The notes under the pieces were generated by a model. The model did not search any database and was not told where the DNA came from. It saw only the letters and a program-made list of their open reading frames with translations. Made by a program: the position numbers and the translations under genes. This document shows positions 54,121-63,189 of a stretch of DNA of 64,000 nt, in pieces; within the stretch, counting starts at the first letter, position 1, and the number at the start of each line of letters is the position of its first letter. Origin of the DNA: Clostridia bacterium DTU025 (GTDB taxonomy: Bacteria; Bacillota; DTU025); the NCBI GenBank assembly GCA_001513145.1, contig LFSP01000049.1:3256-67255 (forward strand), in the 5' to 3' direction.

Positions 54121-54857
54121 CAACTCCATGCAAGCGTAGTAACCATCGCCCTGAGGATCCGTGACCGCGGCGACTTGAGCACCGCCTGGGCGGGCCCGTC
54201 CTCCACGATGTGGCCCTCGTCGATCACTATCAGGCTGTCGCAGGCCTGCTGGGCGATGCTGAGCTGGTGGGTGACTATGAGAACCGTGACGCCCAGCTCG
54301 GAGTTGAGCCTCTTCACCAGCTCCAGGATGCTCTTGGTGTTGATCGGGTCAAGGGCGGAGGTGAACTCGTCACACAGCAGCACCTTGGGGTTGGTGGCCA
54401 AAGCCCTGGCGATCCCCACCCGCTGCTGCTGGCCGCCTGACAGCTTGCTGGGATACGAGTTCAGCTTGTCGGTCAGGCCCACCAGGTGCAACAGCTCCCT
54501 GGCCCTTCTTGCTGCTTCGGCTTTACCTACGCCAGCCACGAGCAGCGGGAACATGACGTTCTGCAGGGCGGTTCGCTGTTGCAGCAGGTTGAAGTGCTGG
54601 AACACCACGCCCAAGTTGCGCTGGGCCTTGCGAAGCTCAGCCCCGCTCAATGCGGTAATGTCGATGCTGCCGATGCGGATGGAGCCGGAGTCCACCCGCT
54701 CCAGTCCGGTCATGCACCGGATGAGCGTGCTCTTTCCGGCGCCCGACAGGCCTACCACGCCGCATATGCTGCCTGGCTTGACGTGGAAGCTGACATGGTC
54801 AAGGGCAGGGGCCGTCATCCCCCTGTATGTTTTCGTCACTGAATCGAAGACGATCAC
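54120..54857 (-). CDS. metN: Methionine ABC transporter ATP-binding protein, short form
   Basis: About 245 residues. Walker A GLSGAGKST, Q-loop FQHFNLL, signature LSGGQQQR, Walker B LLCDEFTSALDP and VTHQLS are intact. Typical MetN proteins have about 340 residues because of a C-terminal ACT-like NIL domain that binds methionine and inhibits transport; this copy ends before it. GTG 54857 follows GGAGGTG by 7 bases; the upstream ATG at 54872 overlaps that ribosome binding site. First gene after the T-box leader. Confidence 0.93.
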   Translation of the reverse strand: MIVFDSVTKTYRGMTAPALDHVSFHVKPGSICGVVGLSGAGKSTLIRCMTGLERVDSGSIRIGSIDITALSGAELRKAQRNLGVVFQHFNLLQQRTALQNVMFPLLVAGVGKAEAARRARELLHLVGLTDKLNSYPSKLSGGQQQRVGIARALATNPKVLLCDEFTSALDPINTKSILELVKRLNSELGVTVLIVTHQLSIAQQACDSLIVIDEGHIVEDGPAQAVLKSPRSRILRAMVTTLAWS

Positions 54858-54884
54858 GTGGCGCACCTCCATGCTCCGTACAAA

Positions 54885-55226
54885 ACGAAAAGCCCTTCCG
54901 TTCCTGGCAAAACGCCAGGGACGAAAGGACTGACCTTACGTGGTACCACCCCGGTTTCACACTGCCCTCACAGGCGAGTGCCTCGACGAGCGCGGCAGAG
55001 GCGAAAACCTCCGCGATGCCCCGGTGCTGTAACGGGCACTCCCGTGCGCGCCTACTGATGCCGCGTGCCTGGTGCGGCAGGTTCGAGCGCCCGCTCAGGG
55101 GCCATGTTCACCGCTTTTCCGAAGCGCCGGCTCTCAGCCCGCGACCGGCTCTCTGTGGCCCGTACTCGGCGATTACTCATCCCCATCACTGCGTTTGGGT
55201 ATGGCGTTGTGAAGGCTCTTGCTCCC
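54885..55226 (-). ncRNA. T-box leader controlling the methionine transporter operon
   Basis: Minus-strand leader of about 350 nt. The T-box sequence GGGGTGGTACCACG (54952-54939) can pair with the acceptor end of uncharged tRNA; it is followed by a terminator whose arms (CCTTTCGTCCCTGGC and GCCAGGAACGGAAGG, about 54927-54893) pair with G-U pairs and end in CTTTTCGTTTT. Upstream, GATGAGTAATCG resembles the Stem I AGTA element, and GTGAACATGG (around 55110) contains a candidate ATG methionine specifier codon, fitting metNIQ downstream. Uncharged tRNA-Met would raise expression. Confidence 0.88.
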
Positions 55227-55227
55227 G

Positions 55228-55256
55228 AGCATAGCATGGGGCTGTCTGGGTGTCAA
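55228..55256 (-). promoter_or_regulatory. SigA-type promoter of the T-box/met operon
   Basis: Minus strand: TTGACA (55256-55251), 17-base spacer, TATGCT (55233-55228), directly before the T-box leader. Confidence 0.88.
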
Positions 55257-55261
55257 GAGGC

Positions 55262-57232
55262 TTAATGCCGGGGGTGCCTAGGGATTCTCATCTTTATGCA
55301 GACCGTCCCTCCGGACTGCGTTGCCGTGAGCAGGCCCCCGTTGGCCTGCAGCACCTTGTAGCTCACGGCGGCCCCCAGTCCTATCTTGCCGGCACGGGTC
55401 CTGAAGATGGGGCTTACCGGTGGCACGGGCCCCAGCGTGGTCGGAGCTGGGCTGCGGTCACACACCTCAACCTCAGCCCACCCGTCGGGAGTGGCGCTAA
55501 CGACGACGGCGACGGTTCCCATGTACCTTGAAGACGACACCGCGTCCGAGAGCACCCGGTACACCGCGTCCATCACCTGGCTGCGGTCTGCGAAGGCCTT
55601 GACCGGCCGCATCTCGCGGGCGATTATCACCCCGCGGGCCGTTGCCTCGTCGGACGCCCGTTCGATGGCCTCCTCCACCGCCTCGTCCAGGCTGAACAGC
55701 TCCGGCTGCGGCGCCGGCGGGTCGGAGAAGACCAAGAGGTCGGCGATGAGGTCGTTTACGTGGTCTATCTGGGCCGGGACGAACCTGATCGTCTCCTCAA
55801 CGAAATCCCTCTGGTCGATGCGACAGGGCAGTTCCTGAAGGTACGCGCGGATGGATTGTAGAGGCTTTCGTATCTCCGACGCTATGCCGGAGATGGACAT
55901 GGCCAGAGCGTCCATTATGTATGACGTGGCCTCGATCTCTTCCGAGCGCACGGAGGCCGTAACGTCGGAGAATACCAGCAGGGCGCCGCGGCGTTCGGGT
56001 TCGGCGTCGTTCCCCTGGGGCGATCCGTTGAGCACCAGCGGCATGGCGCGCACCCTGAACAGCCTGGACGTGCCGTCAGCCGACTGTATCTGGACGTCGT
56101 GCCTGAAGGAGATAGCGGACCCGGTGGCCACGTCCCTCATGTTTGTCCTGTAGACTACAGGGGCCAGGATCGTGTCGGAGACGTGCTTGCCCACCAGGGA
56201 CGCCTCGTCAACGCCCAACAGACGGGCGGCGGTGAGGTTCGCCCATATAAAACGCAAGTCGGCGTCGACGGCGGCGATGCCCTCGTCAGAACTGTCGAGG
56301 ATCTGCTTGTTGAGGGCGCTCACTCCGGCGATCTGCGCTGTCTTGCGGGCAACCAGCTGACGCAGGGAGATGTTCCACGCTACCACCAGCAGGGCGCCGC
56401 CGACGATGAGCCCCAGCACCGTCATGAGGAGCCTGAGGCGTTTGAGCTGTAGTCCGGTTTGGTTCGGGGGGATGGCGGTGCCGAACCACTTGACGTAGAT
56501 CTTGTCAAAGGCCCCGGACTGCTTCACCTTGGCCAACCCGCGGTTGAACAGCTCCACCAGGTCCTGGCGGTCAAGGCGGAACGCCATGGAGTAAGGCTGC
56601 GGAGCTAGGTCGGCGCCGACTATCTTCACCTGTTCGGTGAGGCCGCGTCGTTGGACGATATTGATCCCGGAAAGCTTGTTGCCGACGAAGGCGTCGACGG
56701 CGCCAGACACCAGCATCTCGATGCCCGAGGGGTGGTCATCCACCTCCACCAGCACTGCGTATGGCACCGAACGCACCAGCTCGTAGGCGGCATCCAGCGC
56801 CTGGATGGCTACCCTGCGGTGGTTAAGGTCGTCCAGGAAGAAGATGGAGTACTCACCGGCCCTCACGAATATGGCGCTGGAGTTGACGAGGTAGGGGTCG
56901 GAGAACAGGAACTGCGACTCGCGCGCAGGCGTCTGCCTCATGCCCTGGATGGCGACGATATCGCCAACCTCCAAGGCCTCCAGGACCTCCGGCCTGCGCA
57001 TGGGGACGAACTCTATAGAAAGGCCCAGCTCGATCCCGACGGCGTTCATCAGGTCGACGTTGAAGCCTTGGTACGCCCCTGTGTCGGTCACGTACTCAAA
57101 CGGAGGGAACGCCCTGTCGCCGCCGATCCGGACTACCTGGACGAACTCCCCTCCCGCTGCCGACCGCTCCATCGTAAGCGTGGCGGCGGCCACCAGCGCT
57201 ATGCACAGCAATACGCTTGCAGCCCTCTTCAT
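55262..57232 (-). CDS. Amino-acid-binding-protein/PAS/histidine-kinase-like protein lacking the phospho-acceptor His
   Basis: 656 residues. Signal peptide or helix (1-27); family 3 solute-binding domain (about 30-255: RIGGDRAFPPFEYV, GFNVDLMNAVG, AFVGNKLSG); transmembrane helix (about 268-290); PAS domain (about 310-420); kinase-like C-terminus. In the H-box position the sequence is ASEIRKPLQSIRAY, with Ser452 where histidine is expected. The ATPase region is also altered: VLSDAV for the N box, CDRSPAP for G1, GLGAAVSYKVL for G2. It probably binds an amino acid outside the membrane but is unlikely to autophosphorylate. No response regulator adjoins. Confidence 0.85.
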   Translation of the reverse strand: MKRAASVLLCIALVAAATLTMERSAAGGEFVQVVRIGGDRAFPPFEYVTDTGAYQGFNVDLMNAVGIELGLSIEFVPMRRPEVLEALEVGDIVAIQGMRQTPARESQFLFSDPYLVNSSAIFVRAGEYSIFFLDDLNHRRVAIQALDAAYELVRSVPYAVLVEVDDHPSGIEMLVSGAVDAFVGNKLSGINIVQRRGLTEQVKIVGADLAPQPYSMAFRLDRQDLVELFNRGLAKVKQSGAFDKIYVKWFGTAIPPNQTGLQLKRLRLLMTVLGLIVGGALLVVAWNISLRQLVARKTAQIAGVSALNKQILDSSDEGIAAVDADLRFIWANLTAARLLGVDEASLVGKHVSDTILAPVVYRTNMRDVATGSAISFRHDVQIQSADGTSRLFRVRAMPLVLNGSPQGNDAEPERRGALLVFSDVTASVRSEEIEATSYIMDALAMSISGIASEIRKPLQSIRAYLQELPCRIDQRDFVEETIRFVPAQIDHVNDLIADLLVFSDPPAPQPELFSLDEAVEEAIERASDEATARGVIIAREMRPVKAFADRSQVMDAVYRVLSDAVSSSRYMGTVAVVVSATPDGWAEVEVCDRSPAPTTLGPVPPVSPIFRTRAGKIGLGAAVSYKVLQANGGLLTATQSGGTVCIKMRIPRHPRH

Positions 57233-57263
57233 CTAAGACACCCTTCGGTCGTTGTGCGCGTAG

Positions 57264-57298
57264 ACAGTCTGGGTAAAATTCGCCAAAGACCAGACTGT
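57264..57298. promoter_or_regulatory. Spaced inverted repeat upstream of the sensor-like gene
   Basis: ACAGTCTGG (57264-57272) and CCAGACTGT (57290-57298), 9-bp arms 17 bases apart, in the divergent region between the sensor-like gene and the MFS pair. Candidate dimeric-regulator site. Confidence 0.4.
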
Positions 57299-57555
57299 TC
57301 CTGCAAGTACGTAGGAAGCTTTCGCAAGCCCAACGTCCCGCCTTAGTCCCCCCAATTCTTCTTTCGCCGAATGTCGTCTTCCACCTTCACTTTCTTGGGT
57401 TTCCTCGACACTCACCGCCACCCAGCGCATCGTCGATGGGGTCAGAGGGTGTTCGGAAGAAGGGCTAGCCTGCCGGATAGTTGGGCATTGCCTGCGCTCG
57501 CGGGATGGGGTAGTCTGGATATGGTCAGCTCGGGCCAGGAATGGAGGACCTTGGT

Positions 57556-58785
57556 TTGCAGAACAATGCTGTAAGGCGCCGGCTGCTCAGCACCGCGCTC
57601 ATCGTCTTCCTGTGTGCCATGATACTGGCTAACATCGCCTCCCGGATGCACGATCAGCTGGTCCCCCTGTACGTGCAGTCCCTGGGTGCCAGCGTGGAGC
57701 AGGTGGGCCTGTTCTTCACCATCACGTCCATCGTGCCGCTGGCGTTTCAGATCATCGGAGGTTTCGTCTCGGACTCCATCGGGAGGCTGAGGGCTGTCGC
57801 TATGGGCAGCGTAGCCGGAGCCGTAGGTTATCTTCTATTCATCGTGGCTCCCTCCTGGGGTTGGCTGATGTTGGCGGCGAGCATATCGTCCCTGGCCGGG
57901 TGCTTTGTGGGACCGAGCTTCCAGGCGTTCATCGCGGAGCAGTCCACAGAGGAGACAAGGGGCAGAGTCTTCGCGATAGTGGAGTCCCTGTTCACAGTGG
58001 TGGGCGTCGTAGGGCCGCCGCTTGGAGGGTTCATTGCCGAGCGTTACGGGTTCCGCGAAATGTTCATGGTGGCCGGCGCGCTCTACGTCGCCGCGACGGC
58101 GATACGCCTCGGGATGGCGGCGCGTGACAGGAAGGCCGGGGACGTGTCGGCCAGCAGGCCCACGCTGAAGGGACTCTGGAGCAAGCTGACGGCGATGTAC
58201 GCCCTCATCGTGGCGGGGGGCGCGGTGACGTGGCTGTTCTTGTCGGACGGGGTCGCCGACGTAGCTTGGAGTATCGCCAGCCGACTGGAGCCGCTCTACC
58301 AGACCAACCTGTTCGGACTGAGCCCCACACAGATCGGAACGCTGTCGTCGGTATTCCACTTCGTGCTGATGGTGCTGCTGCCGGCAGGAGGATGGTTTTC
58401 AGACAAGTTCGGCGAAAGGACAGGCATAGTCCTGGGGCACCTGCTCTTCTCAGTTGGCCGTATCGTATTCTTGCTCTCCACAGGGTTCGCCGGCTTCGCC
58501 GCGGCGTGGGCCGTGTTCGCCGTGGGAAGCGCGGTGATGCGCCCTGCGTACAATGCGCTGATCTCAAAGGTGGTGCCGCTTAGCATGCGAGGCACCGCGT
58601 TCGGCCTTGTTGCGACGAGCCTTGGCGTGTTGTCGCTTCCGGCGCCATACATCGGCGGGCTCATGTGGCGGCACCTGGGGCTGCGCGCACCGTTCTTCGT
58701 GCCGCTGGTGGCTGGGCTGGTGGTTGCGCCGCTGCTCTGGGTCAAGCTGGCGCCAGAGCGGATAGCTGAAACGCGGGGCGAGTGA
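57556..58785 (+). CDS. MFS transporter (first of a tandem pair)
   Basis: About 409 residues, 12 predicted transmembrane helices. MFS features include the loop 2-3 motif GGFVSDSIGRLRAVAMG and in the second half GGWFSDKFGERTGIV. TTG 57556 lies 8-9 bases after GGAGG; ATG 57541 is in frame but overlaps that site. Substrate not predictable; drug/solute efflux or uptake are both possible. Overlaps the next MFS gene (GTGA), to which it is strikingly similar. Confidence 0.9.
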   Translation: MQNNAVRRRLLSTALIVFLCAMILANIASRMHDQLVPLYVQSLGASVEQVGLFFTITSIVPLAFQIIGGFVSDSIGRLRAVAMGSVAGAVGYLLFIVAPSWGWLMLAASISSLAGCFVGPSFQAFIAEQSTEETRGRVFAIVESLFTVVGVVGPPLGGFIAERYGFREMFMVAGALYVAATAIRLGMAARDRKAGDVSASRPTLKGLWSKLTAMYALIVAGGAVTWLFLSDGVADVAWSIASRLEPLYQTNLFGLSPTQIGTLSSVFHFVLMVLLPAGGWFSDKFGERTGIVLGHLLFSVGRIVFLLSTGFAGFAAAWAVFAVGSAVMRPAYNALISKVVPLSMRGTAFGLVATSLGVLSLPAPYIGGLMWRHLGLRAPFFVPLVAGLVVAPLLWVKLAPERIAETRGE

Positions 58786-60068
58786 AGGCAATGCGGATCC
58801 AGAACCCCCTCAGACTGCTCACGCCAGCGCTCACCGCGTTCATGGCCGGAATGGTGCTGGCGAACATAGCCGGAGCCATGAACCAGTCCCTGCTTCCGCT
58901 GTACGTCCAGTCCTTGGGGGCGGATGCGAGACAGATCGGGCTCTTCTTCAGCCTCGGCGCGGTGGCGCCCCTGGCCTTCCAGATCCTCGGCGGCTACGTC
59001 TCCGACTCCATCGGAAGGCTCCGGGCTGTGGCCATAGGGAGCGTGGCGGGGTGCATGGGTTACGCCGTCTACTTGCTGGCTCCGTCCTGGGGATGGCTGA
59101 TGGTGGGGCACATGGTGGGATCGCTCTCCGTGTGCTTCGTGGCGCCCAGCTTCGACGCGTTCATCGCAGAGCAGTCTACAGAGAACACCAGAGCCAGGGT
59201 ATTCGCCATGGCGGAGTCGATATACGCTGTGGTTGGGATTGTAGGCCCACCCATCGGCGGATTCTTCGTGCAGCGGTACGGCTTCCGTGCGATGATCGCT
59301 GTGGCCGTAGCCCTCTACCTTCTCGCCACCGCGCTGCGGATCAACATGGCCGCCAGGGTCAGGGAAGACGCGTCGCGCCCTCGCTTTGGCCTCGGAGGGG
59401 TGAAGCTGTCAGGACTGCGGCGCAACCTCGGCACCATCGCTTCCATGCTCCTGGCTGGCGGCGTCATGACGTGGCTGTTCCTGTCAGACTGCGCCAGCGA
59501 CATAGCGTTCACCGTGACCAGCCGCTTCGAGCCGATATACGAGGCGGACGTGATAGGGCTCAGACCGCTTCAGATCACCTGGGTGATATCAAGCTTCAGC
59601 GTCGTGAGGATGCTTGTCCTGCCGCTGGGCGGGGCCTTCGCCGACAGGCTCGGCGAGAGGGCCGGACTGTGCCTGGGGCATCTATTGTGCGGCATCGGCG
59701 CCGTACTGTTCCTTCTGGGCGCTGAGTTCGCGGACTTCGTGGCCGTGTCGGCCCTGTACGGTACAGGCAGCGCGCTGTTCTCGCCGGCGTACCAGTCTCT
59801 GGTGTCGAAGGAGGTTCCCGCGAAGGTGCGGGGCACTGCCTACGGCCTTATCTCCACGTCGCTGGGCATCGCGTCGCTCCCGGCGCCGTACGTGGGAGGG
59901 CTCATGTGGGAGCGCTTCGGGCCCAGAGCGCCGTTCTTCCTGCCCCTTGTGACCTCCTTTGCCATGGCGGCGCTGCTCTGGTTCAAGCTTCCCGCCAGAG
60001 GTGGAGCCGGCCCGGGCAGGACCGCGGGCGCCAGCTCTTCCGACACGGACCTCCATCGCCTGCGGTAA
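58782..60068 (+). CDS. MFS transporter (second of a tandem pair)
   Basis: About 428 residues, 12 predicted helices; paralogue of the preceding gene (shared LPLYVQSLGA, GGYVSDSIGRLRAVAIGS, FIAEQST, LPAPYVGGLMW). GTG 58782 overlaps the upstream stop as GTGA; ATG 58791 is an alternative with GAAGG close by. Co-translation of two different MFS subunits hints that they may work together. C-terminal tail is Gly/Ala/Ser-rich. Ends 1 bp from the convergent amidohydrolase gene. Confidence 0.9.
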   Translation: MKAMRIQNPLRLLTPALTAFMAGMVLANIAGAMNQSLLPLYVQSLGADARQIGLFFSLGAVAPLAFQILGGYVSDSIGRLRAVAIGSVAGCMGYAVYLLAPSWGWLMVGHMVGSLSVCFVAPSFDAFIAEQSTENTRARVFAMAESIYAVVGIVGPPIGGFFVQRYGFRAMIAVAVALYLLATALRINMAARVREDASRPRFGLGGVKLSGLRRNLGTIASMLLAGGVMTWLFLSDCASDIAFTVTSRFEPIYEADVIGLRPLQITWVISSFSVVRMLVLPLGGAFADRLGERAGLCLGHLLCGIGAVLFLLGAEFADFVAVSALYGTGSALFSPAYQSLVSKEVPAKVRGTAYGLISTSLGIASLPAPYVGGLMWERFGPRAPFFLPLVTSFAMAALLWFKLPARGGAGPGRTAGASSSDTDLHRLR

Positions 60069-60069
60069 G

Positions 60070-61248
60070 CTACGACGAGCCGCACAGCGAGAGCGCTATC
60101 TGGCGCCACACGGCGACTCCGGCAAGGATGGTGGCGTCCGGCACCAGGAACCTGGGGTGGTGAAGCGGGTAGACCTCCCCCTGCTCCGGCCGGGCGCCGA
60201 TCCATATCAGCGCGCCTGGGGCGTGCCTGGCGAAATAGGCGAAGTCCTCTCCCACCATCGAAGGGCCGACGGGCCTTTTCACCGACCCCTTCCCCAACGC
60301 TCTCTCAGCGGCGCTGCAGGCCACCTCCACCGCCTCAGGGGTGTTGATCACGGACGGGCAGCTGTGCAGGTACTCCAGGTCGGCGGTGATCCCAGTGACC
60401 GCGCACAGCGCCTCCACCCGGCCGCGTATGAGCTGTTCGACACGGGTTCGCGCCGCGTCTGACAGGGTGCGGACCGATGCGCTCAGGCGTGCCGAGCCGG
60501 CGACGATGTTGAATGCCTCCCCAGCGTGAAGCGTGCCCACGTGGACGATGGCCGGCTCCTGCGGGTCGAGGCCCCTGCTGACCACGTGCTGAAGCCCGGT
60601 GACGAACTCGCAGGCCGCCGCAAGCGCGTCAACGCACAGGTGAGGGAAGGCTGCATGCCCGCCCCTGCCGCGTATCTCCAGGATGAACCTGTCCTGCGCA
60701 GCCGTGGCGTAGCCGGGGGCCACCGCTATGGACCCAACCGGATAGTCCGGGCTCACGTGCATGGCAAACACCATGTCCACGCTGGGATCGTCCATCACGC
60801 CCTGGTTCAGCATGGGTTCAGCCCCTCCGGCCACCTCCTCGGCGGGCTGGAAGATGAACTTCACGTTCCCGCGAAGCTGGCATGCCATGGGCGCCAGCAC
60901 CATGGCGGCCCCAAGTACCATTGCCATGTGGGCGTCGTGTCCGCAGGCGTGCATCACCCCAGGCGTTTCGGAGGCCCACTCCACTCCGGTCTGCTCGGCC
61001 ACAGGCAAGGCGTCCATGTCCGCCCGTATGGCTACGGTGGGCCCCTCAGCCGTCCCGCCCCGAAGCAGGCCCACCACCCCAGTGCCTGCTGCCCGCGACA
61101 CCTCGAGGCCAAGGCCTCGGAGCGTCTCCTCGACGATCTGGCCGGTGCGGTGCTCGTTGAAGGCCGGCTCCGCAGTGCGATGGAGCAGGCGGCGGATCCG
61201 AAGTAGCTCTCTTTGGTCCCTTTCGGAGAAGCCATTACGGCTGTGCAT
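60070..61248 (-). CDS. M20-family amidohydrolase/peptidase
   Basis: About 392 residues of the M20D amidohydrolase group (N-acyl-amino-acid or indole-amide hydrolase type). Seen: RRLLHRTAEPAFNE, IRADMDALPV, the metal-binding HACGHDAHMAM, the Glu pair in QPAEEVAGGAEPM, the dimerisation domain (about 185-300) starting RGRGGHAAFPH, and the C-terminal ligand His in YPLHHPRFLV. No signal peptide, so cytosolic. Hydrolyses N-acyl amino acids or similar amides. ATG 61248 is preferred; a GAGGTG lies about 11 bases upstream, and a TTG at 61281 is possible. Confidence 0.92.
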   Translation of the reverse strand: MHSRNGFSERDQRELLRIRRLLHRTAEPAFNEHRTGQIVEETLRGLGLEVSRAAGTGVVGLLRGGTAEGPTVAIRADMDALPVAEQTGVEWASETPGVMHACGHDAHMAMVLGAAMVLAPMACQLRGNVKFIFQPAEEVAGGAEPMLNQGVMDDPSVDMVFAMHVSPDYPVGSIAVAPGYATAAQDRFILEIRGRGGHAAFPHLCVDALAAACEFVTGLQHVVSRGLDPQEPAIVHVGTLHAGEAFNIVAGSARLSASVRTLSDAARTRVEQLIRGRVEALCAVTGITADLEYLHSCPSVINTPEAVEVACSAAERALGKGSVKRPVGPSMVGEDFAYFARHAPGALIWIGARPEQGEVYPLHHPRFLVPDATILAGVAVWRQIALSLCGSS

Positions 61249-61341
61249 CTTGACGGTTGGCACCTCGCTTTGCCCACGCAAGCTAAGTCAGACAGGTCGG
61301 TCAGCCAGGAACATCTTCTACCTGCATGTGCCATCTCCTGC

Positions 61342-61370
61342 CTGTGAGTAGGCCCTGGGCATGGTATACT
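61342..61370 (+). promoter_or_regulatory. Candidate promoter of the ABC exporter pair
   Basis: CTGTGA (61342-61347), 17-base spacer, TATACT (61365-61370). Good -10, weak -35; about 55 bp before the ATPase start. Confidence 0.5.
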
Positions 61371-61424
61371 CGATTAGGAGTGATCGTGAATCTCGGCGCG
61401 AGGAGTGGTCGGCTCTTGGATGCG

Positions 61425-62351
61425 ATGGTACATGTGGAAGGAGTGGGCAAGCGCTTCGGACAGGTGCAGGCCGTGCGCGACCTCAGCTTCAGCGTGCGCC
61501 GGGGCGAAGTCGTGGGCTTCATCGGCCCCAACGGCGCCGGAAAGACTACCACCATCAGGCTGATCAGCGCCGTGCTGAGGCCCGATGCCGGCTCGATCAA
61601 GGTGAACGGGTTTGACGTCCGTACCGACGGCGATCAGGTGCGCGCCAGCATCGGGGTGCTCACCGAAGGCGCCGGCCTGTACCCGAACCTTTCTGGCCTT
61701 GACAACCTGAGGTTCTTCGCCGAGCTTTACGGCGTTGACGATCCGAGGCGGCCCGAGGCCCTGCTGGGGGCGATGGGCCTGGCGGCGCACGCGCATCGGC
61801 GCGCCGGAACGTACTCCACCGGCATGAAGAAGCGGCTGGGCCTGGCCAGAGCCCTGATCCACCGCCCGCCGGTGCTGCTCCTTGACGAATCCACCGCTGG
61901 CCTGGACCCCGAGGGCATCACCATGGTGCTCAAAGAGGTGCGCCGCCTCTCACGGGAGGAAGGCGTCACCGTGGTGCTGTGCTCGCACATCCTGCACCAG
62001 CTGGAGATGGTTTGCGACACGTACGTCATAGTGGACGCAGGACGGTCCCTGGCCCAGGGCACCCTTGCCGAGCTGGTGCGCGACTACGTCAGACAGCGCG
62101 TGGTGGAGCTGGAGACCGACCTCTCTCTGGAGCGCGCTCACGAGATCGCCGCGCGCTTCCACGCGAGGCTGGTGGCACCGTCGGGCGCATCCCGCAGCAA
62201 GCTCTCCTTCACGGTGGACCGGCCGGACGACGTGCCCGAGATAATCGCCGCCGCGTCGAGCGCAGGCCGGGTTTATTCCGCGGTCAGGGTGGGCGAGGAC
62301 CTGCAGTCGGTGTACTTTCGGGTGATGGAGGCGAGGGCAAGTGAGGCGTAA
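61425..62351 (+). CDS. ABC transporter ATP-binding protein (CcmA/NatA-like)
   Basis: About 308 residues. Walker A GPNGAGKTTT, Q-loop region GVLTEGAGLYPNLSG, signature YSTGMKKRL, Walker B VLLLDESTAGLDP and CSHILHQ. The C-terminal 90 residues are the extension common in DrrA/NatA-type exporters. ATG 61425 preferred, AGGAG 19 bases upstream is closer to TTG 61416, so the start is uncertain by a few codons. Overlaps the permease gene by 11 bp. Confidence 0.92.
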   Translation: MVHVEGVGKRFGQVQAVRDLSFSVRRGEVVGFIGPNGAGKTTTIRLISAVLRPDAGSIKVNGFDVRTDGDQVRASIGVLTEGAGLYPNLSGLDNLRFFAELYGVDDPRRPEALLGAMGLAAHAHRRAGTYSTGMKKRLGLARALIHRPPVLLLDESTAGLDPEGITMVLKEVRRLSREEGVTVVLCSHILHQLEMVCDTYVIVDAGRSLAQGTLAELVRDYVRQRVVELETDLSLERAHEIAARFHARLVAPSGASRSKLSFTVDRPDDVPEIIAAASSAGRVYSAVRVGEDLQSVYFRVMEARASEA

Positions 62352-63189
62352 GGGAATCGACAGGCGGGCCGTGGCCGCCATCGCACGCAAAGACATAAGG
62401 GCCATCACCTCGAACGTACAGGTGTGGCTGCCCATGGCGATAGTCCCGACCATCTTCTGCCTGGTCCTCCCGGTGATTCTCGGCATCGCGATACGCACCG
62501 GAGGGATAGACGACGGCAGCGACATCGGGCCGATGCTCGCCTTGATAGAGCGTATGCCCCATTCATCCCTCAAACAGGCGCTGGACTCCCTGGAGGACCT
62601 GAACCAGCGAATGGTTTACCTGATGTTCAACCACCTTTTCGCGCCGCTCTTCCTGATCGTGCCCATCATGGCCGCCAGCACCGTGGCCACCGACAGCTTC
62701 GTGGGCGAGAAGGAGAGGGGCACCTTCGAGAGCCTCCTCCTGGCGCCCATCGACCTCATGTCCATGTTCATGGGAAAAGTGATGGCGGCATTCATACCTG
62801 CTGTGACCCTGTCGCTGGCATCGTTCGTGGTGTACGGGATCGCCGCGAACATCGCAGGTTGGTCCGTGATAGGTCGCCCGTTCTTCCCGCACGTCAACTG
62901 GTTGCCGCTGATGGCCCTGGTGATGCCTGCAGTGGCGCTTCTGGCCGTGGCCATAACCGTTCTCATCAGCGCCCGCACTTCGTCGTTCCAGGCAGCGTAC
63001 CAGATGTCGGCGCTCTTGGTGATCCCCTTGGTGATGCTGATGATAGGCCAGGTCACAGGGGTTATGTTGCTTGACACCGCCTCGTTCACGCTCATAGGGA
63101 TAATCATCGCCATTGTAGACTGGATCCTGATCCGTCTGATAGTCAGCCGTCTGGATCGCAGCAGGATGTTCGAAAGCCAGGTGAAGTAG
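62341..63189 (+). CDS. ABC-2 type transporter permease (NatB-like)
   Basis: 282 residues with six hydrophobic segments. Early cytosolic motif AIARKDIRAITSN, then a first helix, a polar extracytoplasmic loop (about 55-85) and the conserved FVGEKERGTFESLLLAPI segment typical of ABC-2 permeases of the sodium-efflux/multidrug type. GTG 62341 overlaps the ATPase gene. Together they form an exporter of unknown substrate. Confidence 0.9.
   Translation: MRRKGIDRRAVAAIARKDIRAITSNVQVWLPMAIVPTIFCLVLPVILGIAIRTGGIDDGSDIGPMLALIERMPHSSLKQALDSLEDLNQRMVYLMFNHLFAPLFLIVPIMAASTVATDSFVGEKERGTFESLLLAPIDLMSMFMGKVMAAFIPAVTLSLASFVVYGIAANIAGWSVIGRPFFPHVNWLPLMALVMPAVALLAVAITVLISARTSSFQAAYQMSALLVIPLVMLMIGQVTGVMLLDTASFTLIGIIIAIVDWILIRLIVSRLDRSRMFESQVK

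Noticed and set aside
53257-54933. 558-codon plus-strand open frame opposite metQ/metI/metN
   Set aside because: Antisense shadow of three well-supported genes; composition is not protein-like.
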